This document shows positions 19,624-29,730 of a DNA stretch of 64,000 bases, piece after piece. The stretch spans positions 33,140 to 97,139 of the forward strand of contig JAYOFM010000001.1 in assembly GCA_038117225.1 (NCBI GenBank), in the 5' to 3' direction. This DNA comes from JAYOFM01 sp038117225 (GTDB taxonomy: Bacteria; Pseudomonadota; Alphaproteobacteria; Rhodospirillales; Casp-alpha2). The position numbers were made by a program, and so were the translations under genes. Position 1 is the first letter of the stretch. Every line of letters begins with the position of its first letter. The notes beneath the pieces were generated by a model. It was not told where the DNA came from. It was given only the letters and a program-made list of their open reading frames with translations, and searched no databases.

Positions 19624-19674
19624 GGGGGTTTCCCGGGGCGGATGGACGGAGTAGGTTCCCGGTCGGATTCTATG
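19624..19674 (+). repeat. Second copy of the 51-nt leader element
   Basis: This segment matches 17992-18042 at 38 of 51 positions with no gaps, and ends in the ATG chosen as start of the oxidoreductase gene at 19672. The identical core GGAGTAGGT sits about 24 nt before that ATG. Similarity stops at the start codon, so the two copies share a leader but not a coding region. Confidence 0.55.
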
Positions 19675-20481
19675 CGGGTTGTTGTGGAACGGAAGGGGCG
19701 GGAAGTGCCCTACGAAAGCAGAAAGGACGTCCGGCGCCTGGTTTGTCGCGTGGCGCATCGGGAGCAGTCGACGCCGGAAGTTTTTCTACTGCGTTTGGAG
19801 TCCTTGATTGAGGGCGGGTTATTCGAATGGCATGCCGGGCAATATGCCAGCGTGCGTTTCGAAGGCCAGGACCCACGTGATTATTCCATCGCCAACCGAC
19901 CTGGAAACGGATTCGCCGAGTTTCATATTCGCTATGTGGGCGGTGACGGGGCCTCGGGTTATGTGGCTGAGGGGTTGGGCGATGACGACCGAGTCGACAT
20001 ACAAGGACCGTTTGGCGAGGCTTGGTTTCGGCGCGACCATCCGGGTCCCGTCCTGGCGATCGCCGGCGGTACCGGGTTGGCGCCCATGAAGGCAGTGATC
20101 GAGGACGCGCTGGCAACCGGGCTGGAACGCGATGTGCATCTCTATTTTGGCTGCCGCCAGGAACGGGAAATCTATCTCGAGCGGTATTTCATTGATTTGA
20201 CTCGCGAGTATCCGTGGTTTCGCTTCGTCACCGTGGTCTCCGATCCCGCTCCCGAAGATGATCCAGGACGCCGGCGTGGCCTGGTCGGTGAGGCGGTGGC
20301 GGCGGATTTTCAAGAACTGACCAGTTTCGACTGTTATGTCGCGGGACCGCCACCGATGGTCGATGCGGTCACGGGCATGCTGATCAATAAAGGCGCCGCG
20401 TCCGAACGAGTTTTCTTCGATACCTTCTTCAGCGAGGACGAAATGCGCGCGCGCGGCATTCCGCGTCCGAACTGGGACTGA
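19672..20481 (+). CDS. FAD/NAD(P)-binding ferredoxin-reductase-type oxidoreductase
   Basis: A 269-residue FNR-fold protein with the FAD motif RDYSIANRP (about residues 68-76), the NAD(P) pyrophosphate loop AIAGGTGLAPMKA and the C-terminal CYVAGPPPMVDAV. No [2Fe-2S] Cys cluster is present, so an external carrier must link it to its partner. Its stop is 6 nt before queE, and queD follows, which places it in the queuosine operon; supplying electrons to QueE, QueG or another iron-sulfur enzyme is a reasonable inference. An alternative in-frame ATG at 19642 lies inside the shared leader. Confidence 0.82.
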   Translation: MRVVVERKGREVPYESRKDVRRLVCRVAHREQSTPEVFLLRLESLIEGGLFEWHAGQYASVRFEGQDPRDYSIANRPGNGFAEFHIRYVGGDGASGYVAEGLGDDDRVDIQGPFGEAWFRRDHPGPVLAIAGGTGLAPMKAVIEDALATGLERDVHLYFGCRQEREIYLERYFIDLTREYPWFRFVTVVSDPAPEDDPGRRRGLVGEAVAADFQELTSFDCYVAGPPPMVDAVTGMLINKGAASERVFFDTFFSEDEMRARGIPRPNWD

Positions 20482-20487
20482 GCGGCC

Positions 20488-21123
20488 ATGGCCTATCGCG
20501 TGAAGGAAATTTTCGCTACCCTGCAGGGCGAAGGTCGCCACGCCGGCCGCGCGGCGGTGTTTCTCCGTTTCGCCGGTTGTAATCTGTGGAGCGGGCGCGA
20601 GGCCGACCGCGCCACCGCCCAGTGTCAATTTTGCGATACCGATTTCGTCGGCACCGATGGAAATGGTGGCGGCACCTTCAAGAGCGCCGGAGACCTGGCC
20701 GATGCGGTCGCGTCGACTTGGCCTGGCAATGGCGCGGCCATCCAATTCGTCGTCTGCACCGGCGGCGAGCCGTTGCTGCAATTGGACACACCGCTGATCG
20801 AGGCGCTGCACACTCGAGGGTTCGAAATCGCCATCGAAACCAACGGTACGATCGCCGTCCCCGAAGGCATCGACTGGATTTGCGTCAGCCCCAAGGCCGG
20901 CTGTGATTTGGTGCAAACCACCGGCGACGAGTTGAAACTGGTCTATCCGCAGATCGGCCTTGATCCGGTGGCGGTCCAGACGCTTGCCTTCGATCACTAC
21001 CTGCTGCAGCCCATGGACGGACCGGCGCGGGAGGCCAACACGGCGGCTGTTATCGATTACTGCATGGCGCATCCGACATGGCGAATGTCGCTGCAATCAC
21101 ATAAGTATCTGGGGATTCCCTGA
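20488..21123 (+). CDS. queE: 7-carboxy-7-deazaguanine synthase (radical SAM)
   Basis: QueE converts 6-carboxy-5,6,7,8-tetrahydropterin to 7-carboxy-7-deazaguanine. The cluster Cys residues are Cys31, Cys46 and Cys49, giving the CX14CX2C pattern typical of one QueE class rather than the canonical CX3CX2C. The start MAYRVKEIFATLQGEGRHAG and CTGGEPLLQLD are family signatures. At 211 residues it is full length. Its TGA shares a base with the queD ATG (TGATG), so the two are translationally coupled. Confidence 0.95.
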   Translation: MAYRVKEIFATLQGEGRHAGRAAVFLRFAGCNLWSGREADRATAQCQFCDTDFVGTDGNGGGTFKSAGDLADAVASTWPGNGAAIQFVVCTGGEPLLQLDTPLIEALHTRGFEIAIETNGTIAVPEGIDWICVSPKAGCDLVQTTGDELKLVYPQIGLDPVAVQTLAFDHYLLQPMDGPAREANTAAVIDYCMAHPTWRMSLQSHKYLGIP

Positions 21124-21485
21124 TGGAAATATTTACCGAGGTGACATTCGAGGCGGCGCGGCATCTGCCCAATGCGCCGGATGGTCACAAGTGCCGGCGC
21201 ATGCACGGTCATTCCTTCCGTGCTCGGTTTCTGGTGTCGGGGCCACTCGACGAAACCGCGGGATGGGTGATCGATTACGCACGCATCGAGGCGGCGGTAA
21301 ATCCGGTCATCGAGCGACTCGATTATCACACTCTCAATGACATCCCCGGCCTGGAAAACCCGACCACGGAGATGCTGACCAAGTGGATATGGGATCAGGC
21401 GAAGCCACTGCTGGCGGAACTGACCGAACTAACGCTTTGGGAAACACCGACATCAGCCTGCGTGTATCGCGGCGAAGATCGGTAG
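21123..21485 (+). CDS. queD: 6-carboxy-5,6,7,8-tetrahydropterin synthase
   Basis: QueD makes 6-carboxytetrahydropterin from dihydroneopterin triphosphate. Zinc ligands are His14 (FEAARHL), His28 and His30 (MHGHS), and the catalytic Cys24 is in HKCRRMHGH. The later LDYHTLNDI and NPTTEMLTKWIW are conserved family segments. The 120-residue length is normal. It converges on queF with 7 nt between stop codons. Confidence 0.95.
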   Translation: MEIFTEVTFEAARHLPNAPDGHKCRRMHGHSFRARFLVSGPLDETAGWVIDYARIEAAVNPVIERLDYHTLNDIPGLENPTTEMLTKWIWDQAKPLLAELTELTLWETPTSACVYRGEDR

Positions 21486-21492
21486 CGCGATA

Positions 21493-21957
21493 TCAGCCGC
21501 GCCCGCGATAGGGTTGCACGTTTTGCTCCGGCACCCATAGACCCTCCGGCAGTTCACCGGTCTGATAAAACACATCAATGGGAATGCCACCTCGCGGATA
21601 CCAATAGCCGCCGATGCGCAGCCACATAGGTTCGGCCGCGTCGACCAGACGCCGCGCGATCGCCACCGTGCAGTCCTCGTGAAAGGCGCCATGATTGCGG
21701 AATGACGCCAGAAATAGCTTCAACGACTTACTTTCAATGATCGCAGCGTCAGGGACGTAATCGATGACCAGATGGGCGAAATCCGGTTGCCCGGTGACGG
21801 GGCATAGCGAGGTGAATTCGGGCGCCGTGAAGCGCACCAGATAGGGTTCATCCCGATGCGGATTGGGCACACATTCCAATACCGCCGTGTCGGGGTTCGT
21901 GGGCAGTTCGGTGGCGCCGCCCAAAAGGCTCAGGGTCTCGCTCACATCATCGTTCAT
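21493..21957 (-). CDS. queF: NADPH-dependent 7-cyano-7-deazaguanine reductase, unimodular
   Basis: QueF reduces the nitrile of preQ0 to preQ1. The 154-residue single-domain type is indicated by length, by the signature ESKSLK (residues 75-80), and by the active-site Cys52 in [10 protein letters not shown] with Asp59. [14 protein letters not shown] and [12 protein letters not shown] complete the pattern. It is followed on the same strand by tgt after 33 nt going upstream, and likely shares the tgt-queA transcript. Confidence 0.95.
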   Translation of the reverse strand: MNDDVSETLSLLGGATELPTNPDTAVLECVPNPHRDEPYLVRFTAPEFTSLCPVTGQPDFAHLVIDYVPDAAIIESKSLKLFLASFRNHGAFHEDCTVAIARRLVDAAEPMWLRIGGYWYPRGGIPIDVFYQTGELPEGLWVPEQNVQPYRGRG

Positions 21958-21990
21958 GGATGAAATCCTAGTACAAGGTGGTCTGGGCGG

Positions 21991-24191
<2,201 letters not shown>

Positions 24192-24200
24192 GCCGCAGCC

Positions 24201-24485
24201 TCAATCCACGCCCCGGGAGTCCCGGCCGAAGTCGCGCACCCAGGCTTCGGCAGTAGCGAAGAAACGTCCCGTGGCGCGCCACACCACAGCGCGTACGATG
24301 CCGTAGGTAAGTACCGTGGCGATGGCGGGTTCGAGTGTGCCAAGAATATAGGGTTCCGCCATGCCGGGTAGCTGAATGGCATCGCGCCCGTTCAGCGCCG
24401 TCCATACAATTGCCGCCGCCCCGATACCGGCGGCGCGTGCAACCCAGCGGCCACGCCGCAAAAGGAAACGCAGGCCGGGGATCAT
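24201..24485 (-). CDS. Small hydrophobic hypothetical protein
   Basis: The 94-residue product has two likely membrane segments (about residues 15-30 and 52-68) and a basic N-terminus (FLLRRGRWVARA). No family is recognised. It starts within a 4-nt overlap with the upstream Gfo/Idh/MocA gene and ends 9 nt before queA, so it is part of a continuous minus-strand operon from 25462 to 21493 or beyond. The tight packing is the main argument that it is real. Confidence 0.6.
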   Translation of the reverse strand: MIPGLRFLLRRGRWVARAAGIGAAAIVWTALNGRDAIQLPGMAEPYILGTLEPAIATVLTYGIVRAVVWRATGRFFATAEAWVRDFGRDSRGVD

Positions 24486-25462
24486 CGCGCCACGCGTTCC
24501 CAGGCGCCGTTGCCCTTGGCCGATGTGATAATGGCTTCCAGCACCGCCGCGCCATGCACCGCGTCGTCAAGTGATAGGGGATAGGGGGCGCCGCCGTCAC
24601 AGGCGTCGGCAAAGGCCTCCAATTCGGCGAATTCCATATCCATGGCGGGGAATTCTTCAACCCGCTCATCCTCGCCCTTCAAGCGAATGACAAGACGGTC
24701 GTAGTTACGCATCTCGACCCAACCGGCGCTGCCAAAGACCTGCAGGCGCCAGAGACGTTCGGTGGCGAACAGCGTCGTCAGGTTGCCGGTGATACCCGAG
24801 GCAAATCGCAGCAGCATGGTCGTCGTGTCGTCGACGGCCACGGAAGCCGCGCGGCGCAGGCTGATGCAGTTGACGGCGTCGATGGGACCAAGAAACGAAA
24901 TGAAGGCGTCGACCATGTGCACGCCGAGGCCCGTCATGCCACCAGCGGGACTTTCGGCCGCCGAGGCGCGCCAGTGTTCCTCGGTGTAGCGCAACGCGCC
25001 GGAAGCGGAGAAGTTGCCTTCCACATGCAGTAAAGTGCCAAGTGCCCCGCACGTCGCAAGTTCCCGCACCCGCGCCATGGATGCCAGGAAGCGCCGATTG
25101 TGGCCAAGCGCCAGAACGATGCCGGCATCCTCGGCGGCGGCGCGGGCGGTTTCCGCGCTGGCCTTGTCGAGGGTGAACGGTTTTTCGACGAACACCTGCT
25201 TGCCGACGCGAGCGGCTGCGGCGATTTGCTCCGCGTGCTGGCTGTGCGGTGTTGCCAGCACGATGGCGTCCAGTCGCGGGTCCGACAGCAGGTCGTCGAG
25301 GTTGTCGCGCAGATCGATCGCCAGTTCGCGGCAATAGTCCTCGGCTCGATCGCGCCGCCCGGTACAGCCCGCCGTGAAACGGATGCGTTGGCTCTTGCCT
25401 TGAACCGAATTGACCAAAGTCCGGCCCCAGTTGCCGAGCCCGGCGATACCCGCGTTGATCAT
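24482..25462 (-). CDS. Gfo/Idh/MocA family NAD(P)-dependent oxidoreductase
   Basis: A 326-residue dehydrogenase with the N-terminal Rossmann motif GIAGLGNWGRTLV (residues 5-17), the EKPFTLD motif (Lys-Pro, catalytic and cofactor contact), and the GGMTGLGVHMVDAFISFLG segment of the C-terminal domain with its conserved His. Family members oxidise sugars, inositols or amino-sugars; the substrate here is not evident. GGGAG 9 nt before the ATG at 25462 supports the start; an upstream in-frame ATG at 25513 has no such signal. Confidence 0.88.
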   Translation of the reverse strand: MINAGIAGLGNWGRTLVNSVQGKSQRIRFTAGCTGRRDRAEDYCRELAIDLRDNLDDLLSDPRLDAIVLATPHSQHAEQIAAAARVGKQVFVEKPFTLDKASAETARAAAEDAGIVLALGHNRRFLASMARVRELATCGALGTLLHVEGNFSASGALRYTEEHWRASAAESPAGGMTGLGVHMVDAFISFLGPIDAVNCISLRRAASVAVDDTTTMLLRFASGITGNLTTLFATERLWRLQVFGSAGWVEMRNYDRLVIRLKGEDERVEEFPAMDMEFAELEAFADACDGGAPYPLSLDDAVHGAAVLEAIITSAKGNGAWERVAR

Positions 25463-25518
25463 CGGTCGCACTCCCGTTTGGTGTCGCCCGCCCGGACGGC
25501 CGACGGCATCCAAAAATG

Positions 25519-26301
25519 TTAGTTGAGGCCGTGGTTCTTCAGGAACGTGAAGAAATCACGCGAAAACGCCGGCCCCTTGTGCGCGACGGTGACGCTTGGC
25601 GGAAGCGCGGAATGGTCGAGGACATCATCGCTCGCCGTCACCAGTAGGACGTTGGCTTTGCGCGTCGCTTCGATGCTGTAAAGGACGCCAGACAGTTCGG
25701 CACCGGTAAAGGGGGTGACGAACATCGCGGTGATGACGATCTCCGGCCGCATGATCATGGCCAACTTGACCGCTTCCAGAGCGTCATCGGCAATGGCGAC
25801 GCGGAAACCGAACGACGCCAATTCGCGGCCGATGATCTTTCGTTGCACGCCACGCTGCATGACCATCAGTACCGTGGTCTCGCCGACCTTCATGTGTTGC
25901 ACGACGGATTTCGGCTTTGACGGCAGGCCGCGGACGATCTTGCCGGCGGTCACCTGGTCCGGGTTCTTGCCGCTATCGAGAATTTCCCGCATGCGATCAA
26001 CGTAGAGCTGGATGTCGTGCAGTTCGAATTCACCGATGTCGCCAGCGGTTTCGAAGTAATCCTCCAGAGAATGAGAGATCATCGAGATGGTGGGAAAGCC
26101 GAAAGAGCTACCGGTTCCCTTGATGGTGTGCACCAGACGCTTGATTTCCAGCAGGTGATTTTCGGCGTGGCCGTCGCCGCGCAGAAGCGCGCTGATCGAT
26201 GTGTCTATCTGGTCGAACCTGTCGTGCGTGGTCTCCAGGTATTCGACCCGCATGTCATCGAGAATCATCGCGAGATCGGGATCGTCGTGCATGCCATCCA
26301 T
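25519..26301 (-). CDS. Histidine phosphotransfer (Hpt) domain fused to a degenerate receiver domain
   Basis: Residues about 10-110 form an Hpt helix bundle with the phosphorylatable His in LVHTIKGTGSSFGF. Residues about 140-255 have the shape of a response-regulator receiver, with VLLVTASDDVLDH and a final Lys in VAHKGPAF. However, the place of the acidic pair reads VLMVMQRGVQRK and the phosphoacceptor strand reads PEIVITAMFVTPFTG, with no Asp, so the receiver should be unphosphorylatable. The ATG at 26301 has AAAGG about 8 nt upstream. No kinase gene is adjacent. Confidence 0.75.
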   Translation of the reverse strand: MDGMHDDPDLAMILDDMRVEYLETTHDRFDQIDTSISALLRGDGHAENHLLEIKRLVHTIKGTGSSFGFPTISMISHSLEDYFETAGDIGEFELHDIQLYVDRMREILDSGKNPDQVTAGKIVRGLPSKPKSVVQHMKVGETTVLMVMQRGVQRKIIGRELASFGFRVAIADDALEAVKLAMIMRPEIVITAMFVTPFTGAELSGVLYSIEATRKANVLLVTASDDVLDHSALPPSVTVAHKGPAFSRDFFTFLKNHGLN

Positions 26302-26415
26302 GGTTATCACCTTTCCGTCCGGCCCCGTGCCTTGGTTTGGGGTTTCACTTACGCTGGCGGCCAGTCACATTAGATAATTCAGACTACAGTCTACACAACG
26401 GCCAAACAACGGAAC

Positions 26416-27312
26416 ATGGATGATCCGACGATGACTGTGGCGGAGCGGCAATCCGCTGCGAACCTGCGTGGCATCTTGTGGATGGCCGCCGGATCCGCCG
26501 TGGTCAGCGTGATGCATGTGGGCGTGCGCGCGGTATCTGCGGAAATCGATCCAGCGCAGATCGCGCTGGTACGCAATGTCGTTGGCCTGTTGGCCCTGGG
26601 GCCTTTGCTGCTGCGTCAGGATCGCGGCGCCTGGGTCAGTCGTAGGCCCGGCCTGATGGCGCTGCGCGGTGCCGTTGGCGCGACCGCCATGCTGACTTGG
26701 TTTTACGGATTATCCTACATGCCGGCCGGCGACGCGACGGCGCTCAGCTTCACCGTCGCCATCTTCGCTACCATCGCCGCCGCCGTACTCTTGAAGGAAC
26801 GCGTCGGTCCACGACGATGGGCGGCCGTGGGAATTGGCTTCGTCGGGGCCATGATTATTGTCCGGCCGGGCTTTCAGGAATTCAGTTTGGGGACGGCGCT
26901 GGTGCTGGTGTCGACGGTGATGTGGGCGTTGGCGTTGGTCATGGTTAAGATGTTGGCACGCGTCGATTCGACGATCACCATCGTTTTTTACGCCAACTTC
27001 TATTTTTTGCTGTTTACCGCCATCCCCGGCGTGATCGCCTGGCAATGGCCGACGCCGAGTCAGTGGGGTGCGCTGGTGGTGATCGGCCTGATGGCGCAGG
27101 TCGGTCACACCATGTTGGCGCAGGCCATGCGCGCGGCCGAGGCTGCGGCGGTGATGCCGGTGGATTTCACGCGCCTGATCTGGGCCTCGGCGGTCGGTTA
27201 TATCGTTTTCGACGAGTTTCCCGACTCTTGGACGTGGGCCGGCGGGGCGCTGATTTTCGCCGCCACGCTCTACATCGGTTACCGAGAATCCCGCCCGAGG
27301 ACGGACGGTTAA
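26416..27312 (+). CDS. EamA/DMT-superfamily transporter
   Basis: A 298-residue drug/metabolite transporter with ten predicted membrane helices arranged as two five-helix EamA repeats (about residues 18-145 and 155-290). The repeat boundary GIGFVGAMIIVRPGF is highly typical. Members export amino acids, nucleosides or drugs. It converges with a second EamA gene (4-nt overlap of stop codons), and both resemble the same subfamily, so they may derive from an old duplication and inversion. ATG 26416 or 26431 may be used. Confidence 0.88.
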   Translation: MDDPTMTVAERQSAANLRGILWMAAGSAVVSVMHVGVRAVSAEIDPAQIALVRNVVGLLALGPLLLRQDRGAWVSRRPGLMALRGAVGATAMLTWFYGLSYMPAGDATALSFTVAIFATIAAAVLLKERVGPRRWAAVGIGFVGAMIIVRPGFQEFSLGTALVLVSTVMWALALVMVKMLARVDSTITIVFYANFYFLLFTAIPGVIAWQWPTPSQWGALVVIGLMAQVGHTMLAQAMRAAEAAAVMPVDFTRLIWASAVGYIVFDEFPDSWTWAGGALIFAATLYIGYRESRPRTDG

Positions 27313-28232
27313 GCGCCGCCGGCCGGACCGACGTCCCCGGGAATTGTCGGCGGTCGCTTGGATCCCAATTGAGCCTCGCGCCGCATAATGTAGACGGAGG
27401 CGCAGAAGATGATGCCGGCGCCGACCCAGGTCCAACCATCGATCAGTTCACCAAATGCCAGATAACCGATCAGTACGGCGAACGGCAACCGGGCGAAATC
27501 AAATGGCGCGATCATCGACGCATCGGCGGCGGCGAAGGCACGGGTCAGGGTGATGTGGCCGACGGCGGCGATCGGTCCCATGGCGATCACGTAGGGCCAA
27601 AGCGCGCCACCCGGCCACTGCCAGACGAACAGCGCCGGCACCAAGGCTATCGGCGTCATGATCATATTGGCGTAGAAGACGACGGTGCTCGGGCTTTCCG
27701 TGTTGGTCAGTGATTTCACCACCAAAGCCGAGACTCCCATGAATACCGCCGAACCAAGTGCCATCCAATGACCGGGATCAAGGTGCGTCAGCCCGGGCCG
27801 GATGATGACCAGCGCGCCCATGAAGCCGACAAGGGTCGCCGTCCAACGTCGTCGGCGCACGGTTTCGCCGAGAACCAGCGCGGCGCCGACGGTGGTGAAC
27901 AATGGTGCCAGGAAACTCAGCGCCGTGACCTCGCCAATGGGTACTAGCGAAATGGCATAAAACCAACTGGTCATGGCACCCATGCTGATACATGCGCGTA
28001 CGGCATCGAGTTTGATGCGCTCGGTTTTGAGGACGCCGACGCCACGCGCCATCAACCATGGCAACATGAATGCGAGCGCGAACAACAGGCGGAAGAAGAC
28101 TATTTCGAACGGGTGCATGCCGGCGCCGGCGAGATGCCGGCCGATGCCGGCCAACAACGACAGGATCGCGCACGACAAGATCATCCACAGTGCGCCGGCC
28201 AGCGGATTGGGCGCGGTCCGCGAAATGGCCAT
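27309..28232 (-). CDS. EamA/DMT-superfamily transporter
   Basis: A 307-residue ten-helix transporter with two EamA repeats; LVGFMGALVIIRPGLTH marks the boundary, as in the neighbouring convergent copy. Its ATG overlaps the TGA of the M81 peptidase (TGATG), so it is translationally coupled to it and belongs to the CoA-transferase/M81 operon. This suggests export of a product or toxic intermediate of that pathway, or uptake control; direction and substrate are inference. Confidence 0.88.
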   Translation of the reverse strand: MAISRTAPNPLAGALWMILSCAILSLLAGIGRHLAGAGMHPFEIVFFRLLFALAFMLPWLMARGVGVLKTERIKLDAVRACISMGAMTSWFYAISLVPIGEVTALSFLAPLFTTVGAALVLGETVRRRRWTATLVGFMGALVIIRPGLTHLDPGHWMALGSAVFMGVSALVVKSLTNTESPSTVVFYANMIMTPIALVPALFVWQWPGGALWPYVIAMGPIAAVGHITLTRAFAAADASMIAPFDFARLPFAVLIGYLAFGELIDGWTWVGAGIIFCASVYIMRREAQLGSKRPPTIPGDVGPAGGA

Positions 28233-29719
28233 CAATCAAGATCGATCGGAAAAATCGGCCGGCGGAGACGGGTGAACGGGAGTTTAGAACAATCCTTGGT
28301 CGCCAGCGCGCCGGCGTCGATGACCACGATGGCCTTGGCGATGGGCGCGTAGGCGGCACGGAAATGGTGCATGGATTTGACCGCGACCACCGCCTTGTCG
28401 CGCGGCTCGATCCCCGCGTGGGTGTAGGTTTCCAATTCGGTTACCTGCATGCGATGCGTGGCGACGACGATATCGACGCCGTTAACGCGAAAGACCGCCG
28501 TTGGCCCCAGGTTCTGCGTGACGCCGCGCCAGCGCGGCCCCAATGCGACATAGCTGCCGTCGGTGACGCGGATGACTTCGCCGGTCAAGGTCAGTGGCGG
28601 ACCGTAGGTGGGGTCGACCTTGCCACCAAGGGTAACTTCCACTGTTGCCCCCTCGCCGGCGGCAATCAATTCCGCCGCCGCCTCGCCGTCGCAGATGGTG
28701 GCGAAGGCGGCGTTCTCCAAGTCCGCATCGATCATACCCTGAAGCAGGAAGGTCGAATCGCTGTAGGCACCGGCGCCGGGATTGTCGGAGAAATCAGAGA
28801 CAACGATGGGCCCGTTGCCAGCTTCATCAAGCAGGCGATTGACCTCGGCCAGACCCTCGGCCACACCGTAGTAGGTATTGGAATCGAAATGCCGGGTTTT
28901 CCAGGCGTAATCCATGAATTCCTCGGCAATCGCGTTAAAACGTTCGTCCGCGCCATCTCCCGTAACGCTGACCGTCGGTCCAGCTTCATAGAGATCGGCG
29001 GGCGTAAAGCCGGCATGAATACTAATGGTCAGCACGCCGGCGTCGGTGGCTTCCAGCTTCTGCGCGCGACGCAGTAGCTCCGTCATCGGGTTCTCGGTCG
29101 TTGTGCGACCATCGTCGAGTCCCTCCAAGGCGGGGCGCCGGGCAACAACGGTCTTCGGTCGCACTTCCCCCCGCATGGCGCGATCGAGAATCTTCGCCGC
29201 GCGCTTCGCCGTATCGATCTGGTCGATATGCGGGTAGGTGCGGTACGCGCAGATGATGTCAGCATATCGTGCCATGCGGTCGGTGACATTGGCGTGCAGG
29301 TCCAGGGTGATGGCGACTGGGATGTCGGCGTCGATTCGATTACGCAATTGTTCCAGAAGCTCGCCTTCGGCATCATCGAAATCGACGGTGGCCATGGCAC
29401 CGTGCAGCGGCAATAGCACACCATCGAATCCGCCGCCGGCCGCGGCGTCCAGGATCGCGCCGGCGCAAAGATTCCAGACGTCGCGCGCAACGGGCCCGGA
29501 CGGCACCGCCCAGGCAGCGACCGTCTGAAGCAATTCCCAATCGAGTTCCGTGGCGGCGTCAATAACCCCCTGTGGCTCGATTACGGAGCCGGCGACGCCG
29601 GGCGCAACCTCGTCATCGAACAGCAACACGTAGTCACGGAAATTATCGATCTCCGTCGGCAGTTTGGAAAACGCGTTGGTTTCGTGGGCGAACATGCCGG
29701 TCAGAACACGGAAGGTCAT
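28232..29719 (-). CDS. M81-family (MlrC-like) metallopeptidase
   Basis: A 495-residue member of the M81 family, whose founder MlrC (microcystinase C) hydrolyses linear microcystin products. Visible marks are GMFAHETNAF at the start, LPLHGAMATVDFDDAEG, TLDLHANVTDRM, YRTYPHIDQ, FSDNPGAGAYSDST and KSMHHFRAAYAPIA. AGGACG precedes the ATG at 29719; the ORF extends upstream without support. It sits between CoA-transferase (11-nt gap) and an EamA transporter. Two further paralogues lie at 44259 and 45740, so the locus holds three. Confidence 0.88.
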   Translation of the reverse strand: MTFRVLTGMFAHETNAFSKLPTEIDNFRDYVLLFDDEVAPGVAGSVIEPQGVIDAATELDWELLQTVAAWAVPSGPVARDVWNLCAGAILDAAAGGGFDGVLLPLHGAMATVDFDDAEGELLEQLRNRIDADIPVAITLDLHANVTDRMARYADIICAYRTYPHIDQIDTAKRAAKILDRAMRGEVRPKTVVARRPALEGLDDGRTTTENPMTELLRRAQKLEATDAGVLTISIHAGFTPADLYEAGPTVSVTGDGADERFNAIAEEFMDYAWKTRHFDSNTYYGVAEGLAEVNRLLDEAGNGPIVVSDFSDNPGAGAYSDSTFLLQGMIDADLENAAFATICDGEAAAELIAAGEGATVEVTLGGKVDPTYGPPLTLTGEVIRVTDGSYVALGPRWRGVTQNLGPTAVFRVNGVDIVVATHRMQVTELETYTHAGIEPRDKAVVAVKSMHHFRAAYAPIAKAIVVIDAGALATKDCSKLPFTRLRRPIFPIDLD

Positions 29720-29730
29720 GGTGGAACGTC

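Noticed and set aside
19600..21123. A preQ1 riboswitch ahead of the queuosine genes
   Set aside because: The leader before the reductase-queE-queD operon does not match the short preQ1-I pseudoknot consensus or the layouts of classes II and III; only the uncharacterised 51-nt element is present.
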